Position numbers and translations under genes: made by a program
From: Paludibacteraceae bacterium
Lineage (GTDB): Bacteria > Bacteroidota > Bacteroidia > Bacteroidales > Paludibacteraceae
Direction: 5' to 3'
Length of the DNA: 56,563 nt
Assembly (NCBI GenBank): GCA_017450685.1
Contig: JAFSTB010000022.1
Span: forward strand, 1 to 56,563
Notes under the pieces: generated by a model
What the model was told of the DNA's origin: nothing
The model's input: the letters and a program-made list of their open reading frames with translations, nothing else
Databases searched by the model: none
In this document: piece by piece, positions 7,127 to 16,371 of the stretch
Position numbering within the stretch: position 1 is the stretch's first letter
How the letters are laid out: every line of letters begins with the position of its first letter

Positions 7127-9172
7127 ATGATAACAAAACAAGCATTAGGAAGCCTTCTCTTCGGCATGGCGGATATCCTCCGCGACAAGGTGGAGGACTA
7201 CAAGTCTTACATCCTGTCGCTCCTGTTCTTCAAACGCCTGTCGGACAATTATCAGTGGGAGGATGAGAATGCGAAGCAGACTTTTATTCAGAAGAACCAC
7301 CGTGAGCCGTCGGCAAGAGAGCTGGAGGTAATAAAGAAGATGCACGATTTCGTTATCCCGGATGGTTGTTTCTGGGAGGATGTGCGTAGCGCCAAGATTG
7401 ACATGAAGAACGAGACGCTGGACAAGGCGGTCGGTGCTATCGCGGACAGCAATATTGACAAGAACGGCAAATATATCCTCAAAGGCATCATCAACACCGT
7501 GCGCTGGAACGAACCGGCGCCGGACGGCTCGGGTGGAAAGAAACTGGATCCCGAAGTGCTCTCTAATCTCATCAACTATCTGGGAGCGGTGGATTTGAGT
7601 AACAGGAATGTTACCGTAGATGTCTTGGGCGATGCCTACGAATACCTCATCAAGCGTTTTGCCGATGAGAACAAAGGCGGTACGATGGCGGGGCAGTTCT
7701 ATACGCCGCAGGAGGTGGTGGATATCATCGTCCGTTACCTGAAGCCGCAGAAGGGCGAGACCATCTATGACCCCACTTGCGGTTCCGGCGGTTTTCTGCT
7801 CAATGCCGCCAAGTATGCGAAAGCGAACTACCACGATGCCAAGAGCGTCCGCCTGTTCGGACAGGAACTGGTGTGGAATACATGGGCTATCTGCAACATC
7901 AACATGATTCTGCACGGTCTGGATGCCCGTATCGAGCAAGGCGACACCATCCGTGACCCGAAATTCAAGGAGGATGACAACGCGCTCCAACTGCGCACTT
8001 TTGACAAGGTGATGGCTAATTTCCCGTTCTCTCTGGAGAACTGGGCGCAGAACGGAGAACCCAAGAAGGACAAGAAGGGCAAAGCGGTGAATAAAAAAGA
8101 CGGAACGCCCCAACTGGAATACAAGAAAGAGTTTACCGATTCGTACGGCCGTATGGTGTATGGTATGCCGCCTTACAGCAACGGCGATTTCGCTTTCTTG
8201 CAGCATATCATCGCCTCGCTGGATGACAAGGGCAAGGCGGGTGTGGTCTGTCCGCAAGGTGTCCTGTTCCGTGGTCAGCCGGAGAAGACGGAGGAAGAGG
8301 ACGGACAGAACCGCAAGGCGGATGTGGAATACCTTATCCGCCGGGGATTCCTGCAAGGCATCGGATTCGGTGAACATGTCAATATCATTGATGCGATCGT
8401 CGTACTGCCGGGCAATCTGTTTTACGGAACCACCATTCCGGGTGCTATTCTCTTTCTGAACAAAAACAAACCGGCTGACCGCAAAAACAAAGTGTTGATG
8501 GTCTATGCCGCCAAGAAAGGATGGTATCGTGAGGATGCCAACATGAGCGTGCTCGAACCGCAAGATGTACTGCGCATCTCTACGATATTGGAGAGTTGGG
8601 GAGATGTCAATGTCGCACAGACATGGATAGCAGAACGCAAAGCCCAACTCAATGAGCAAATCCGGTTGGATTATGAGTATGCCGTTACGGAAATCGAAAA
8701 CGATTCGGCAGAAGATATTGCTACCAAAACAACCAAACTGAACAAGGCAAAGAAAACCATCTCGGATAAAAAAGAAAAGGGCAAAACGCCGACCAAAAGT
8801 GAACTAAAAGCTTTGAACACGGCTCAGGCTGCCTTGGACAAACTCATCGCGGACAAAGAAGCGAAAATAGCAGCAGCAAAAGACAAAGCCGACAAACAAC
8901 GGCAAGCGATTGCAGATGTAGAAACGGAATTGATGCAGATGTTTGCAGACCCGGAACTGCGCAAACGCTATTTCGCCATCGCAGACATGGACGATATTGA
9001 GGAAAACGAGTTCAACCTCAATATCCCTCGCTATGTGGATACATTCGAGCCGGAAGAACAGATTGATTTGCAAAAAGCGATTGCAGATTTCAAGAATGCC
9101 ATCAGCGGAGAATCAAAAATAGAGAAAGAGTTAGAGGCATTGCTTAGCACTTTGAAAATGGGTGAAGAATAG
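7127..9172 (+). CDS. hsdM: Type I restriction-modification system, methyltransferase subunit HsdM
   Basis: N6-adenine DNA methyltransferase subunit, acting with HsdS to modify and with HsdR to restrict. 681 residues. The N-terminal HsdM helical domain begins LGSLLFGMADILRDKV. GQFYTPQEVVDII is near residue 190, the SAM-binding motif DPTCGSGGFLLNAA near 214, and the catalytic N-P-P-F equivalent reads NFPF near 297. The part after about residue 500 is a Lys/Glu/Ala-rich coiled-coil extension ending LSTLKMGEE. The gene overlaps or directly abuts hsdS. A promoter at 6996-7027 precedes it. Confidence 0.95.
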   Translation: MITKQALGSLLFGMADILRDKVEDYKSYILSLLFFKRLSDNYQWEDENAKQTFIQKNHREPSARELEVIKKMHDFVIPDGCFWEDVRSAKIDMKNETLDKAVGAIADSNIDKNGKYILKGIINTVRWNEPAPDGSGGKKLDPEVLSNLINYLGAVDLSNRNVTVDVLGDAYEYLIKRFADENKGGTMAGQFYTPQEVVDIIVRYLKPQKGETIYDPTCGSGGFLLNAAKYAKANYHDAKSVRLFGQELVWNTWAICNINMILHGLDARIEQGDTIRDPKFKEDDNALQLRTFDKVMANFPFSLENWAQNGEPKKDKKGKAVNKKDGTPQLEYKKEFTDSYGRMVYGMPPYSNGDFAFLQHIIASLDDKGKAGVVCPQGVLFRGQPEKTEEEDGQNRKADVEYLIRRGFLQGIGFGEHVNIIDAIVVLPGNLFYGTTIPGAILFLNKNKPADRKNKVLMVYAAKKGWYREDANMSVLEPQDVLRISTILESWGDVNVAQTWIAERKAQLNEQIRLDYEYAVTEIENDSAEDIATKTTKLNKAKKTISDKKEKGKTPTKSELKALNTAQAALDKLIADKEAKIAAAKDKADKQRQAIADVETELMQMFADPELRKRYFAIADMDDIEENEFNLNIPRYVDTFEPEEQIDLQKAIADFKNAISGESKIEKELEALLSTLKMGEE

Positions 9173-9194
9173 AAAATATTACTGTAGAAAAAAA

Positions 9195-10400
9195 ATGAAA
9201 GGCTGGGAAACCATAAAAGTAAAGCAGTGTTTTAAGTTTAGGAATGGCAAATCATTTAATGGCATTCTTAAAGAAAAAGCTGACAATGAATACTGCTACC
9301 CTGTTTATGGGGGAAATGGTGTTATTGGGTATTGTAAAACACCATTGTTAAAAGAACCAACCTTAATTGTCGGAAGAGTTGGAGAATATTGTGGAAATGT
9401 GTTCAAAACTCAAAGTGAATCATGGGTGACCGATAATGCGATGTTGGTAAATGAAATTCTTTTAAAAGATTTCAACATTGATTTCTGGGCAATAAAGTTA
9501 AATTCTTTGCAGTTTAACCATTATAGCGATTCTACAGGGCAACCCAAAGTAACGCAAGGAGGAATCGGAGCAATTTCTTTTACATATCCAATTAACAATG
9601 AGGAGCAAACAGCGATTGCGAATATACTTTCCAAAGTAGATGAGACGATAGCAGCCGTCCAAAATAGCATTGATTCTGCTGAACGCTTGAAGAAAAGTTT
9701 GATGCAAAATCTCTTAACCGGCAAAATGAAACCCGATGGCACTTTCCGCACACCCGACGAATTCTATATAGACGAAAAGTTTGGCAAAGTGCCCGTTGGA
9801 TGGGAAGTGAAGAAACTGAAAGAAGTTTGTACTAATACCGGAGAATATGGGGCAAATGCATCTGCAATACCATTTAATGGTCTTACTCCCAGATATATTC
9901 GGATAACGGATATTGATGACTTTGGCAATTTAATTGATGAAGATAAGGCTACTATTGATGCAGAGAATTATGATAAGTATTTACTACAAGACGATGATTT
10001 CTTATTTGCGAGAACTGGTGATACTGTTGGAAAATCATTGTTGTATAAGAGAGCGCAAATGGGAATGGCCGTATATGCAGGGTATCTTATAAAATATACA
10101 TTTGATAAAGAAAAGATTATACCTGAATACTTTAATGTAATAGCGCAATCAGAATTCTTTGAAAGATTCAAAGTAGCAATGAAAAGAATTGGGGCAAAAC
10201 CTAATATTAATTCAGGAGAATACTCTTCTTTTAAGTTTTTGCTTCCTAAAACCACACAAGAGCAATTAGCAATTCTTTCTAGATTTAACGATGTAGATAC
10301 AATTATTAGTAAAAATAATAGTAAACTTATAGTTTTAGGTAAACTCAAAAAATCCCTCATGCAAAACCTGCTCACGGGAAAAGTAAGGGTAATATATTAA
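9195..10400 (+). CDS. hsdS: Type I restriction-modification system, specificity subunit HsdS
   Basis: Sets the bipartite DNA target of the complex. I chose the ATG at 9195 (MKGWETIKV, the usual HsdS opening) over a GTG at 9162 inside hsdM; this gives 401 residues. Two target-recognition domains are visible, about residues 1-140 and 205-345. Each is followed by the conserved helical spacer ending in SLMQNLLTGK (at 9690-9720 and 10350-10380). The near-identity of these spacers is where domain swapping happens. The recognition domains are much AT-richer than hsdM, as expected for exchanged modules. No inverted partial hsdS is present, so no shufflon is visible here. Confidence 0.93.
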   Translation: MKGWETIKVKQCFKFRNGKSFNGILKEKADNEYCYPVYGGNGVIGYCKTPLLKEPTLIVGRVGEYCGNVFKTQSESWVTDNAMLVNEILLKDFNIDFWAIKLNSLQFNHYSDSTGQPKVTQGGIGAISFTYPINNEEQTAIANILSKVDETIAAVQNSIDSAERLKKSLMQNLLTGKMKPDGTFRTPDEFYIDEKFGKVPVGWEVKKLKEVCTNTGEYGANASAIPFNGLTPRYIRITDIDDFGNLIDEDKATIDAENYDKYLLQDDDFLFARTGDTVGKSLLYKRAQMGMAVYAGYLIKYTFDKEKIIPEYFNVIAQSEFFERFKVAMKRIGAKPNINSGEYSSFKFLLPKTTQEQLAILSRFNDVDTIISKNNSKLIVLGKLKKSLMQNLLTGKVRVIY

Positions 10401-10412
10401 TTCGTTAAAATA

Positions 10413-11087
10413 ATGGATGTTATGAGTGAAAAATGTTATTTATGTGAAGCGGAAAAATTTTCCATGGAACATGTTCCTGCAAGATGTTTTTTTCCTGAAG
10501 AACCTGAGTATCGTAAAGATCTTATCAAGGTACCTTCATGTCAACAGCATAATGAGAATACCTCAAAAGATGATGAATATGTTAGAAACATTATTTGTAT
10601 GTCCATCGGAAATAATTCCGTCGCGTTTAAGCAATTTATTGACAAGGTAATAAAATCATTCCAGCATAGTCCAGCACTCCAGAGTCAAACATTACAAAAC
10701 ACTCGTAAAGTTTACGTTGAAGGAAAAGAAGGAATTCAACATACTTTTGCTTTTGAAATAGATAGAAATAGATTTGATAAAGTAATGAAAAAAATAGGGT
10801 ATGCCCTGTATTATCATACATACAATAAAGTGTGGCAACGTGGGTTAATAGTTGCAACAGATTGTTTGTTGAATATAGGCCTGCAACAAGATGAATATGG
10901 GCAATTGATAAGTATGTATAGACAACAAATAATTGAACCTATATTTGACGGAAAGAATCCTAAGGTATTTCAATATAAATTTCAAGAAACAGAGTCTGAA
11001 GAAGTAATATTATGGATGAAATTTTATGAAGGATTTGAAGTTTTTATAATCCCGAATACAAATACTTCGAGGCCGGATGAAATATAA
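10413..11087 (+). CDS. HNH-like zinc-finger protein of unknown role (cargo in the Type I operon)
   Basis: 224 residues. The N-terminus has the pattern of HNH-type nucleases with a zinc knuckle: CYLC at 8-11, EHVPARCFF, then VPSCQQHNENTSKDDEYVR. That supplies two Cys pairs plus the His and Asn expected of an HNH core. The remaining ~150 residues are helical-looking and I do not recognise them. The start could also be the ATG at 10422. It begins 12 nt after hsdS and ends just before the HEPN/RES gene, and shares that gene's strong AT-richness, so the two probably arrived together. It could be a nuclease effector or a partner/antidote of the RES protein. Assignment to HNH rests on motif spacing only. 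Confidence 0.6.
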   Translation: MDVMSEKCYLCEAEKFSMEHVPARCFFPEEPEYRKDLIKVPSCQQHNENTSKDDEYVRNIICMSIGNNSVAFKQFIDKVIKSFQHSPALQSQTLQNTRKVYVEGKEGIQHTFAFEIDRNRFDKVMKKIGYALYYHTYNKVWQRGLIVATDCLLNIGLQQDEYGQLISMYRQQIIEPIFDGKNPKVFQYKFQETESEEVILWMKFYEGFEVFIIPNTNTSRPDEI

Positions 11088-11125
11088 AATGTCAAAGAAG
11101 TTATATCCCAAAATTAAGCTTTATT

Positions 11126-12319
11126 ATGGGCAGGGCTAAACAAATGATGATTGAAGACGAAAATAGAGGTTATTCTCTACCAAATGAAAATAAGTCTTTG
11201 TGCGCGGATTTATACCAAGATCCTTATTTGCGTCAATATATTATAAGTCATAGTCATAAAGGGAAATGTAGTTATACCAACAAATATACCGATGTCATAT
11301 CTTTAGAAGAGTTCATCGAATATGTGATGCTTAAAATATATGCACATTATACTACTCCTGATAATGATGATTTATACTTGGAAAAATCATTTTATGATGA
11401 CCCCGAAGAAATAATTCCTGGACTAAAACGGGTTAATGGGTATGTCACTAGAGAAAATGCAGAATTATTTGATAGCAAGGAAGAACTATTAGAAAATATT
11501 GGTTTAATTTCTAAAAGCGATACTCTAAACAACGACATAATAGCATGTATCCATAACGATACATGGATTCAAAAAGATTCAATGGTAAAAACAAAGCATG
11601 AAGAATTATCTGATATATGGAAGCAATTCGTTAAAATGGTAACTCATCAACGGCGATTCACATTTTATGTGCTTCCTGAATTCGATGATTTATATTTTTC
11701 AAGTGAAAATGGATTGCAAGATATATTATCTGAATTATCGAACGCTATTAGAAATTTGTTATTATACAAGCCTTTATCTGTTAATTCTACTATATATAGA
11801 TGTAGATACGTAGAAAATACCAATGAAGTTGAGACTTTTGAGCAAATAACATCCCCTCCAAATGATAAGGCAAGTGAAAACAGAATGAACCCGGCAGGTA
11901 TTTCGATGTTTTATGGGGCATTTAATGATAATACTGCAAAAATAGAAGCAAAGGACTCTGAAAAAAAAGTATGTGTAGTAGCACAATTTGCTGTTAAACG
12001 GGATTTGGTAGTGTTAGACTTGACAGAATTACCTCCATTGAGTTTTTGGAACGATTATTGGCAGGAATTGGCATTTATTTATTCTTTTAGCAAAGAAATC
12101 AGTAAACCAATTGTTAAAAATCAAGGACCTTATGAATATGTTCCTACACAAATATTTGCTGAATATATAAGGTTTTGTTGCAGTGATTTAAAAGGGCACG
12201 ATATTGATGGTATCATTTTTAATAGCTCAAAATGTAGAAGTAAAAATATTGTTCTATTTTATGATCAAAAGAAAAGTCAGGATGTTTTAATACTTGAAAA
12301 TATAACTCATTACGAATAA
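11126..12319 (+). CDS. HEPN/RES domain protein (candidate NAD-targeting toxin)
   Basis: 397 residues. The opening MGRAKQMMIEDENRGY and the following helical region match the HEPN/RES N-terminal domain. The C-terminal half is a RES domain: TIYRCRY supplies the Arg, ENRMNPAGISMFYGAF then TAKIEAK the Glu, and GIIFNSSKCRSKNIVLFYD the Ser. RES toxins of the Xre-RES family degrade NAD+, so a growth-arrest or abortive-infection role is plausible. No Xre-type antitoxin lies next to it; control may come from the HNH-like neighbour or the HEPN domain (inference). Markedly AT-rich compared with fic and hsdR. The usual Cys pairs of the HEPN/RES N-terminus appear only partly kept (a lone KGKCSYTN). Confidence 0.8.
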   Translation: MGRAKQMMIEDENRGYSLPNENKSLCADLYQDPYLRQYIISHSHKGKCSYTNKYTDVISLEEFIEYVMLKIYAHYTTPDNDDLYLEKSFYDDPEEIIPGLKRVNGYVTRENAELFDSKEELLENIGLISKSDTLNNDIIACIHNDTWIQKDSMVKTKHEELSDIWKQFVKMVTHQRRFTFYVLPEFDDLYFSSENGLQDILSELSNAIRNLLLYKPLSVNSTIYRCRYVENTNEVETFEQITSPPNDKASENRMNPAGISMFYGAFNDNTAKIEAKDSEKKVCVVAQFAVKRDLVVLDLTELPPLSFWNDYWQELAFIYSFSKEISKPIVKNQGPYEYVPTQIFAEYIRFCCSDLKGHDIDGIIFNSSKCRSKNIVLFYDQKKSQDVLILENITHYE

Positions 12320-12337
12320 TTTATCCTATAATCCTAT

Positions 12338-13306
12338 ATGTACACACCACCGTTTACAATAAATGATAAGATATTAGGTCTGGTATCTGAGATTTCTGAG
12401 CAAATCGGAGCTTTGAATGTCATGCTGGGCAATAGTATGCCTTCGCCGATGCTGCGTAAAGAAAATCAGATCAAGACCATTCACTCATCGCTTGCGATTG
12501 AACATAATAGTCTCTCGTTGCAGCAAGTGACGGATGTGATTGAGGGCAAGCATGTACTCGGCGCACCAAACGAGATACAGGAAGTGAAGAATGCCTTGCA
12601 AGCCTACCAACTCATGCAGTCCTTGGATGCGTATGAGGAAAAAGACCTGTTGCGTGCGCACGGCCTGATGATGACGGACTTGGTGAATAAAGCCGGACAA
12701 TACCGGACAGAGGGTGTCGGCATGTTTGACGGAGAGAAATGTATCCATGTGGCACCTCCGGCTGACAGAGTGCCGTCATTGATGGCGGAACTGTTTGAAT
12801 GGATGCGTAATACCGACGCGCACCCCCTTATCAGCAGTTGCGTGTTCCATTACGAATTTGAGTTCATTCATCCTTTCTTGGACGGTAACGGACGAATGGG
12901 ACGCTACTGGCAGACAATGATACTCGCACGATGGAAAAGCATCTTTGCTTGGCTGCCTGTGGAAACGATTGTCAAACAAAACCAACAGGAATACTACAAT
13001 GCCATTGCGCAATCCGATGCGCAAGGAAACAGCACCGTCTTTATTGACTTTATGCTGCGGTGTATTCTGCAAGCTATCCAAGAACAGCAGAAAACAACCA
13101 ACAATGTCGGTGTAAATGTCGGTGTAAACGAACAACGAGTATTGGACTTGTTGGCTGCGGATTTGTCATTGACGGCAGCGAGAATAGCGGAACAATTAGG
13201 AATTTCCACTCGTCAGGCAGAACGATTGTTAGCTGCTTTGAAACAGAAAAATCTTATCCGTCGTAAGGGCGCAGACAGAAACGGACATTGGGAAATAATC
13301 AAATAA
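12338..13306 (+). CDS. Fic family protein with C-terminal winged helix
   Basis: Fic proteins transfer AMP or related groups to target hydroxyls. 322 residues. The catalytic loop HPFLDGNGRMGR is complete. An N-terminal SSLAIEHNSLS resembles the autoinhibitory helix (S/T-x3-E-G/N) but has His where Gly/Asn is usual. The C-terminal wHTH (AARIAEQLGISTRQAERLLA) is joined by a short VGVNVGVN linker. This class is typically self-inhibited and common inside Type I loci between hsdS and hsdR, where it may regulate or guard the system. The stop at 13306 is 11 nt before the hsdR ATG. Base composition matches hsdM and hsdR rather than the AT-rich pair before it. Confidence 0.92.
   Translation: MYTPPFTINDKILGLVSEISEQIGALNVMLGNSMPSPMLRKENQIKTIHSSLAIEHNSLSLQQVTDVIEGKHVLGAPNEIQEVKNALQAYQLMQSLDAYEEKDLLRAHGLMMTDLVNKAGQYRTEGVGMFDGEKCIHVAPPADRVPSLMAELFEWMRNTDAHPLISSCVFHYEFEFIHPFLDGNGRMGRYWQTMILARWKSIFAWLPVETIVKQNQQEYYNAIAQSDAQGNSTVFIDFMLRCILQAIQEQQKTTNNVGVNVGVNEQRVLDLLAADLSLTAARIAEQLGISTRQAERLLAALKQKNLIRRKGADRNGHWEIIK
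13103..13126 (+). repeat. 12-bp direct repeat coding the Fic linker
   Basis: Two exact copies of AATGTCGGTGTA, coding the VGVN-type linker between the Fic core and its winged helix. A possible length-variable hinge. Confidence 0.8.
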
Positions 13307-13317
13307 ATACATTAGAT

Positions 13318-16300
13318 ATGTCGCAGCTACACGAAAATATACCCGTTGAGGTGAAAGTGTCGGAATGGCTTTCCAAAATGGGATGGACATTGCAGTCGTC
13401 CGAAGACCTGAAGCATTACAACCGCTTGCAGGTGAATGCGGTCATTGAGCCAATCCTGATTGAGAAAGTGATGGAGTTGAATGGCATTAAGAAATCCGCA
13501 GCCAAGATGGCGGTGGAGAATCTGCTAAACAACTTGCGCAATCCAAGCCCGATAGAGGGCAATGAGAAATTTCTCAACTATCTCGTGGACGGTGTAACGC
13601 TGACCATAGACAAACAGGACAAGACTATCCGCTTCATCAACTTTGAGGATATCTGGCAGAATAGTTTTATTGTCACCAACCAATATTCAGTGCAGCAGGT
13701 TCGTGTGGATATATGCCTGTTGGTCAATGGTGTTCCGTTGGTGCCGATTGAGGCAAAGCAATGCGCCAGACGAGGCACAAACTGGCTGGAGGGTGTGCGG
13801 CAGTTCCAGACCTATGACCGTAGAAGCGACAAACTCTATATGGCGCATCTGTTTGGTGTCGCTTGCAATGGCCGGCTGTGCAAATACGGCATCCCGGGAG
13901 CTTCTTCCTCGTATTTCAATGAATGGAAAGATTCCGTTATTGCAGACAAGTTCCCGAATCCGTTATTGGACCCTGAAAATGATTTATGCAGAACATACCG
14001 TGACGAGGAAGACGGATTAATGCACTTTGATGTGGAGCGTCTGCCTAATGGCGAACTGTTGGAGCGCATGAAGTTCGGTATCCTCGGACTGCTGCAACCG
14101 GAACGCGTCTTGGATATATTGCAGCACTTCATTGTTTTTGAGCGGGAAGATGGAAAGATAATCAAGAAAGTGGCGCGTTATCAGCAACTGCGTGCCGCCA
14201 ACAAGATAGTGGAGCGCGTGATACATTCCGACAAGGCACAAGGCGTGATTTGGCATACGCAAGGTTCCGGCAAATCGCTCACCATGCTCTATACAGCGTA
14301 TAAACTGCGTAAGGCGGAGGAACTGCATGACCCGACTATCTATTTGGTTGTTGACCGCAAGGACCTCAAAGACCAAATCGGCGACACGTTCTTGGACTGC
14401 GTTTTCCCGAACGCCCGGCAAGTGATGAGCGTAGGAGACCTGAAGGCCATCATCAAAAACAAACCGGCTGGCGTATATATCTCTACGATTCAGAAATTCA
14501 ATGAACTGGGTAACATCGCGGATGAGCGGAACAATGTGATAGTACTGATTGACGAAGCCCACCGCACAGAATATGGGGATTATCAGATGGAACTGCTTGC
14601 CGTTCTGCCAAATGCCAAGCGGTTCGCATTTACCGGCACGCCTATTCCGAAGACACACCGAGAATTCGGTATTCGTGGCGAGGACGGGAAAATAGAGTAC
14701 TATCTGGATAAATATAGCGTCATTGACGCCATCGACGACGGCGCAACCAAGCCCATCAAATATACACTCGGGCCTTCGCAGTGGTTCTTGGATAAAGAAA
14801 ATCTGAAAAAAGGCTACGAGGAAATAACAGCCGATTTGGAAGACGACGAGAAACGCAAGGTGGAAAAAGCGGTGCAGCCGTGGAAAGTGCTGATGAAAAA
14901 GCACGAGCGTATTGAGGTCCTGGCTGCTGATATCGCAAAAGACTTCAAAGAACGCCTTGAACCGCAAGGATTCAAAGCCCAAGTGGTAGCGGTGGATAAA
15001 GAGGCTTGTGTGCTATATTACAATGAATTATGCAAGTATTTCGATAAATCGGAATTGCAAATAATCTTCTCCACATGCCAATATGATACGAGCGAACGAT
15101 ATGCCATGTTCTCGCCGTTCTATCTTTCGGATGCGGAGCGCAAACGGCTGATTGAGAATTTCAAAAAGCGGATAACACCCGAAGAACTGGCAAAAGGCAA
15201 TAATCTCAAGATATTTATCGTCTGCAATATGCTACTTACTGGTTTCGATGCACCGATAGAGCAAACCATGTATCTGGATAGCCCCTTGCGCGACCACAAT
15301 CTGCTGCAAGCAGTAGCACGGACCAACAGGCCGTATGACTATGGCGAGGGCGAAACGAAACTGTCAAAGGAATTCGGTAGGATAGTGGATTATGTGGGTG
15401 TGTTCCAGAACTATAAGGAAGCACTTGCATACGACCCCGAAGACATCGGCGAGTTCGAAGATGTGGATGCGCTTCTTGCGCTATTCCCCAAGGAGTTGGA
15501 CACTGCGTTTGAACCTTTCAACGACATACAACTGGAGAACAGCTATGAGTGTATGATGGCAATTATTCGTAAACTGAACGAGATTGATCAAGGACAGTTT
15601 GAGAACCGGTTCCATCGGGTAGTACAACTATGGGAAGCTATTTGCCCGAATCCTGGGCTGCGCCCGTATAGAACACGCTACCAATGGCTGGTAACCATCT
15701 ATGAACTCTATATGGAGGAATTCCGTCGCTCGGATTTTGATACGGAGTTCTATGCGGCTCAGACACGCAAGTTGTTGGAAGAGAGTACCATACTTCTTGA
15801 TTTCAAAGGTCATTTGCCGGAGATTGCCATTGACGCTGATTATCTGAAGAAGTTGCAGGAGACCAAGCTGTCGCCGAGTGACAAAGCGGAGAAAATCATC
15901 CGTGATATTGAAACCATGATCCGCACGAATCAGAATAACAGCACCATCTATATTGAATTCCAGGAACGCTTGGATGCGTTGATAAAACAGAAGAATGCGA
16001 ATACGGTTGAGATAGAAGGACTCTTGAAAAAACTGAGCGAACTTTATACGGAAGTGGATGAGGCGATAGAACTGCCGAGAAAAATGGGCTTTGAAGACAA
16101 AGGAACTTTTGAGATTTACCAGATTCTCAAAAACAATATCGCGGACTTCAATGAGGAACTGGCAAGAGCCTTTGCAGAAGCGGCAGCACAGGAAATTAAA
16201 TCCATGATTTATATTGGATGGCAGGATGTGACACAGGAATACAACCGCGTAATGCGTGAGATAGATTTGTTGGCTGCCAATCCGAAATATGAGCCGCTGG

Positions 16301-16371
16301 CAATCCGTGTGGAAGGCGAACTGGGTAGAGAAATGATGGAGTCTGTATTGCGTAATTTCAGTTTGAACTGA
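13318..16371 (+). CDS. hsdR: Type I restriction-modification system, endonuclease/translocase subunit HsdR
   Basis: The ATP-driven translocase and nuclease of the Type I complex. From the ATG at 13318 (MSQLHENIPVEVKVSEWL) it has 1017 residues, normal for HsdR; an upstream TTG inside fic is less likely. The N-terminal nuclease has VDICLLVNGVPLVPIEAKQ (D...E-x-K). The SF2 motor follows with TQGSGKSLTM near 316, DEAHRTEYGD and FTGTPIPKTHREFG. A later motif contains LTGFDAP and the helicase arginine motif ARTNRPYD. The C-terminal ~250 residues are helical (HsdM/HsdS docking). The stop overlaps the ATG of the next gene (ATGA), suggesting translational coupling. Confidence 0.96.
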   Translation: MSQLHENIPVEVKVSEWLSKMGWTLQSSEDLKHYNRLQVNAVIEPILIEKVMELNGIKKSAAKMAVENLLNNLRNPSPIEGNEKFLNYLVDGVTLTIDKQDKTIRFINFEDIWQNSFIVTNQYSVQQVRVDICLLVNGVPLVPIEAKQCARRGTNWLEGVRQFQTYDRRSDKLYMAHLFGVACNGRLCKYGIPGASSSYFNEWKDSVIADKFPNPLLDPENDLCRTYRDEEDGLMHFDVERLPNGELLERMKFGILGLLQPERVLDILQHFIVFEREDGKIIKKVARYQQLRAANKIVERVIHSDKAQGVIWHTQGSGKSLTMLYTAYKLRKAEELHDPTIYLVVDRKDLKDQIGDTFLDCVFPNARQVMSVGDLKAIIKNKPAGVYISTIQKFNELGNIADERNNVIVLIDEAHRTEYGDYQMELLAVLPNAKRFAFTGTPIPKTHREFGIRGEDGKIEYYLDKYSVIDAIDDGATKPIKYTLGPSQWFLDKENLKKGYEEITADLEDDEKRKVEKAVQPWKVLMKKHERIEVLAADIAKDFKERLEPQGFKAQVVAVDKEACVLYYNELCKYFDKSELQIIFSTCQYDTSERYAMFSPFYLSDAERKRLIENFKKRITPEELAKGNNLKIFIVCNMLLTGFDAPIEQTMYLDSPLRDHNLLQAVARTNRPYDYGEGETKLSKEFGRIVDYVGVFQNYKEALAYDPEDIGEFEDVDALLALFPKELDTAFEPFNDIQLENSYECMMAIIRKLNEIDQGQFENRFHRVVQLWEAICPNPGLRPYRTRYQWLVTIYELYMEEFRRSDFDTEFYAAQTRKLLEESTILLDFKGHLPEIAIDADYLKKLQETKLSPSDKAEKIIRDIETMIRTNQNNSTIYIEFQERLDALIKQKNANTVEIEGLLKKLSELYTEVDEAIELPRKMGFEDKGTFEIYQILKNNIADFNEELARAFAEAAAQEIKSMIYIGWQDVTQEYNRVMREIDLLAANPKYEPLAIRVEGELGREMMESVLRNFSLN

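Noticed and set aside
7145..8659. 504-codon open frame on the minus strand inside hsdM
   Set aside because: It lies entirely opposite hsdM, whose motifs are complete; the antisense translation has no recognisable domain. It reflects codon bias of hsdM.
9162..9194. GTG start of hsdS inside hsdM
   Set aside because: The ATG at 9195 gives the usual HsdS opening (MKGWETIKV); the extension is Lys/Tyr-rich with no family counterpart.
14017..14982. 321-codon minus-strand frame over hsdR
   Set aside because: Opposite the intact HsdR motor motifs and without domain resemblance.
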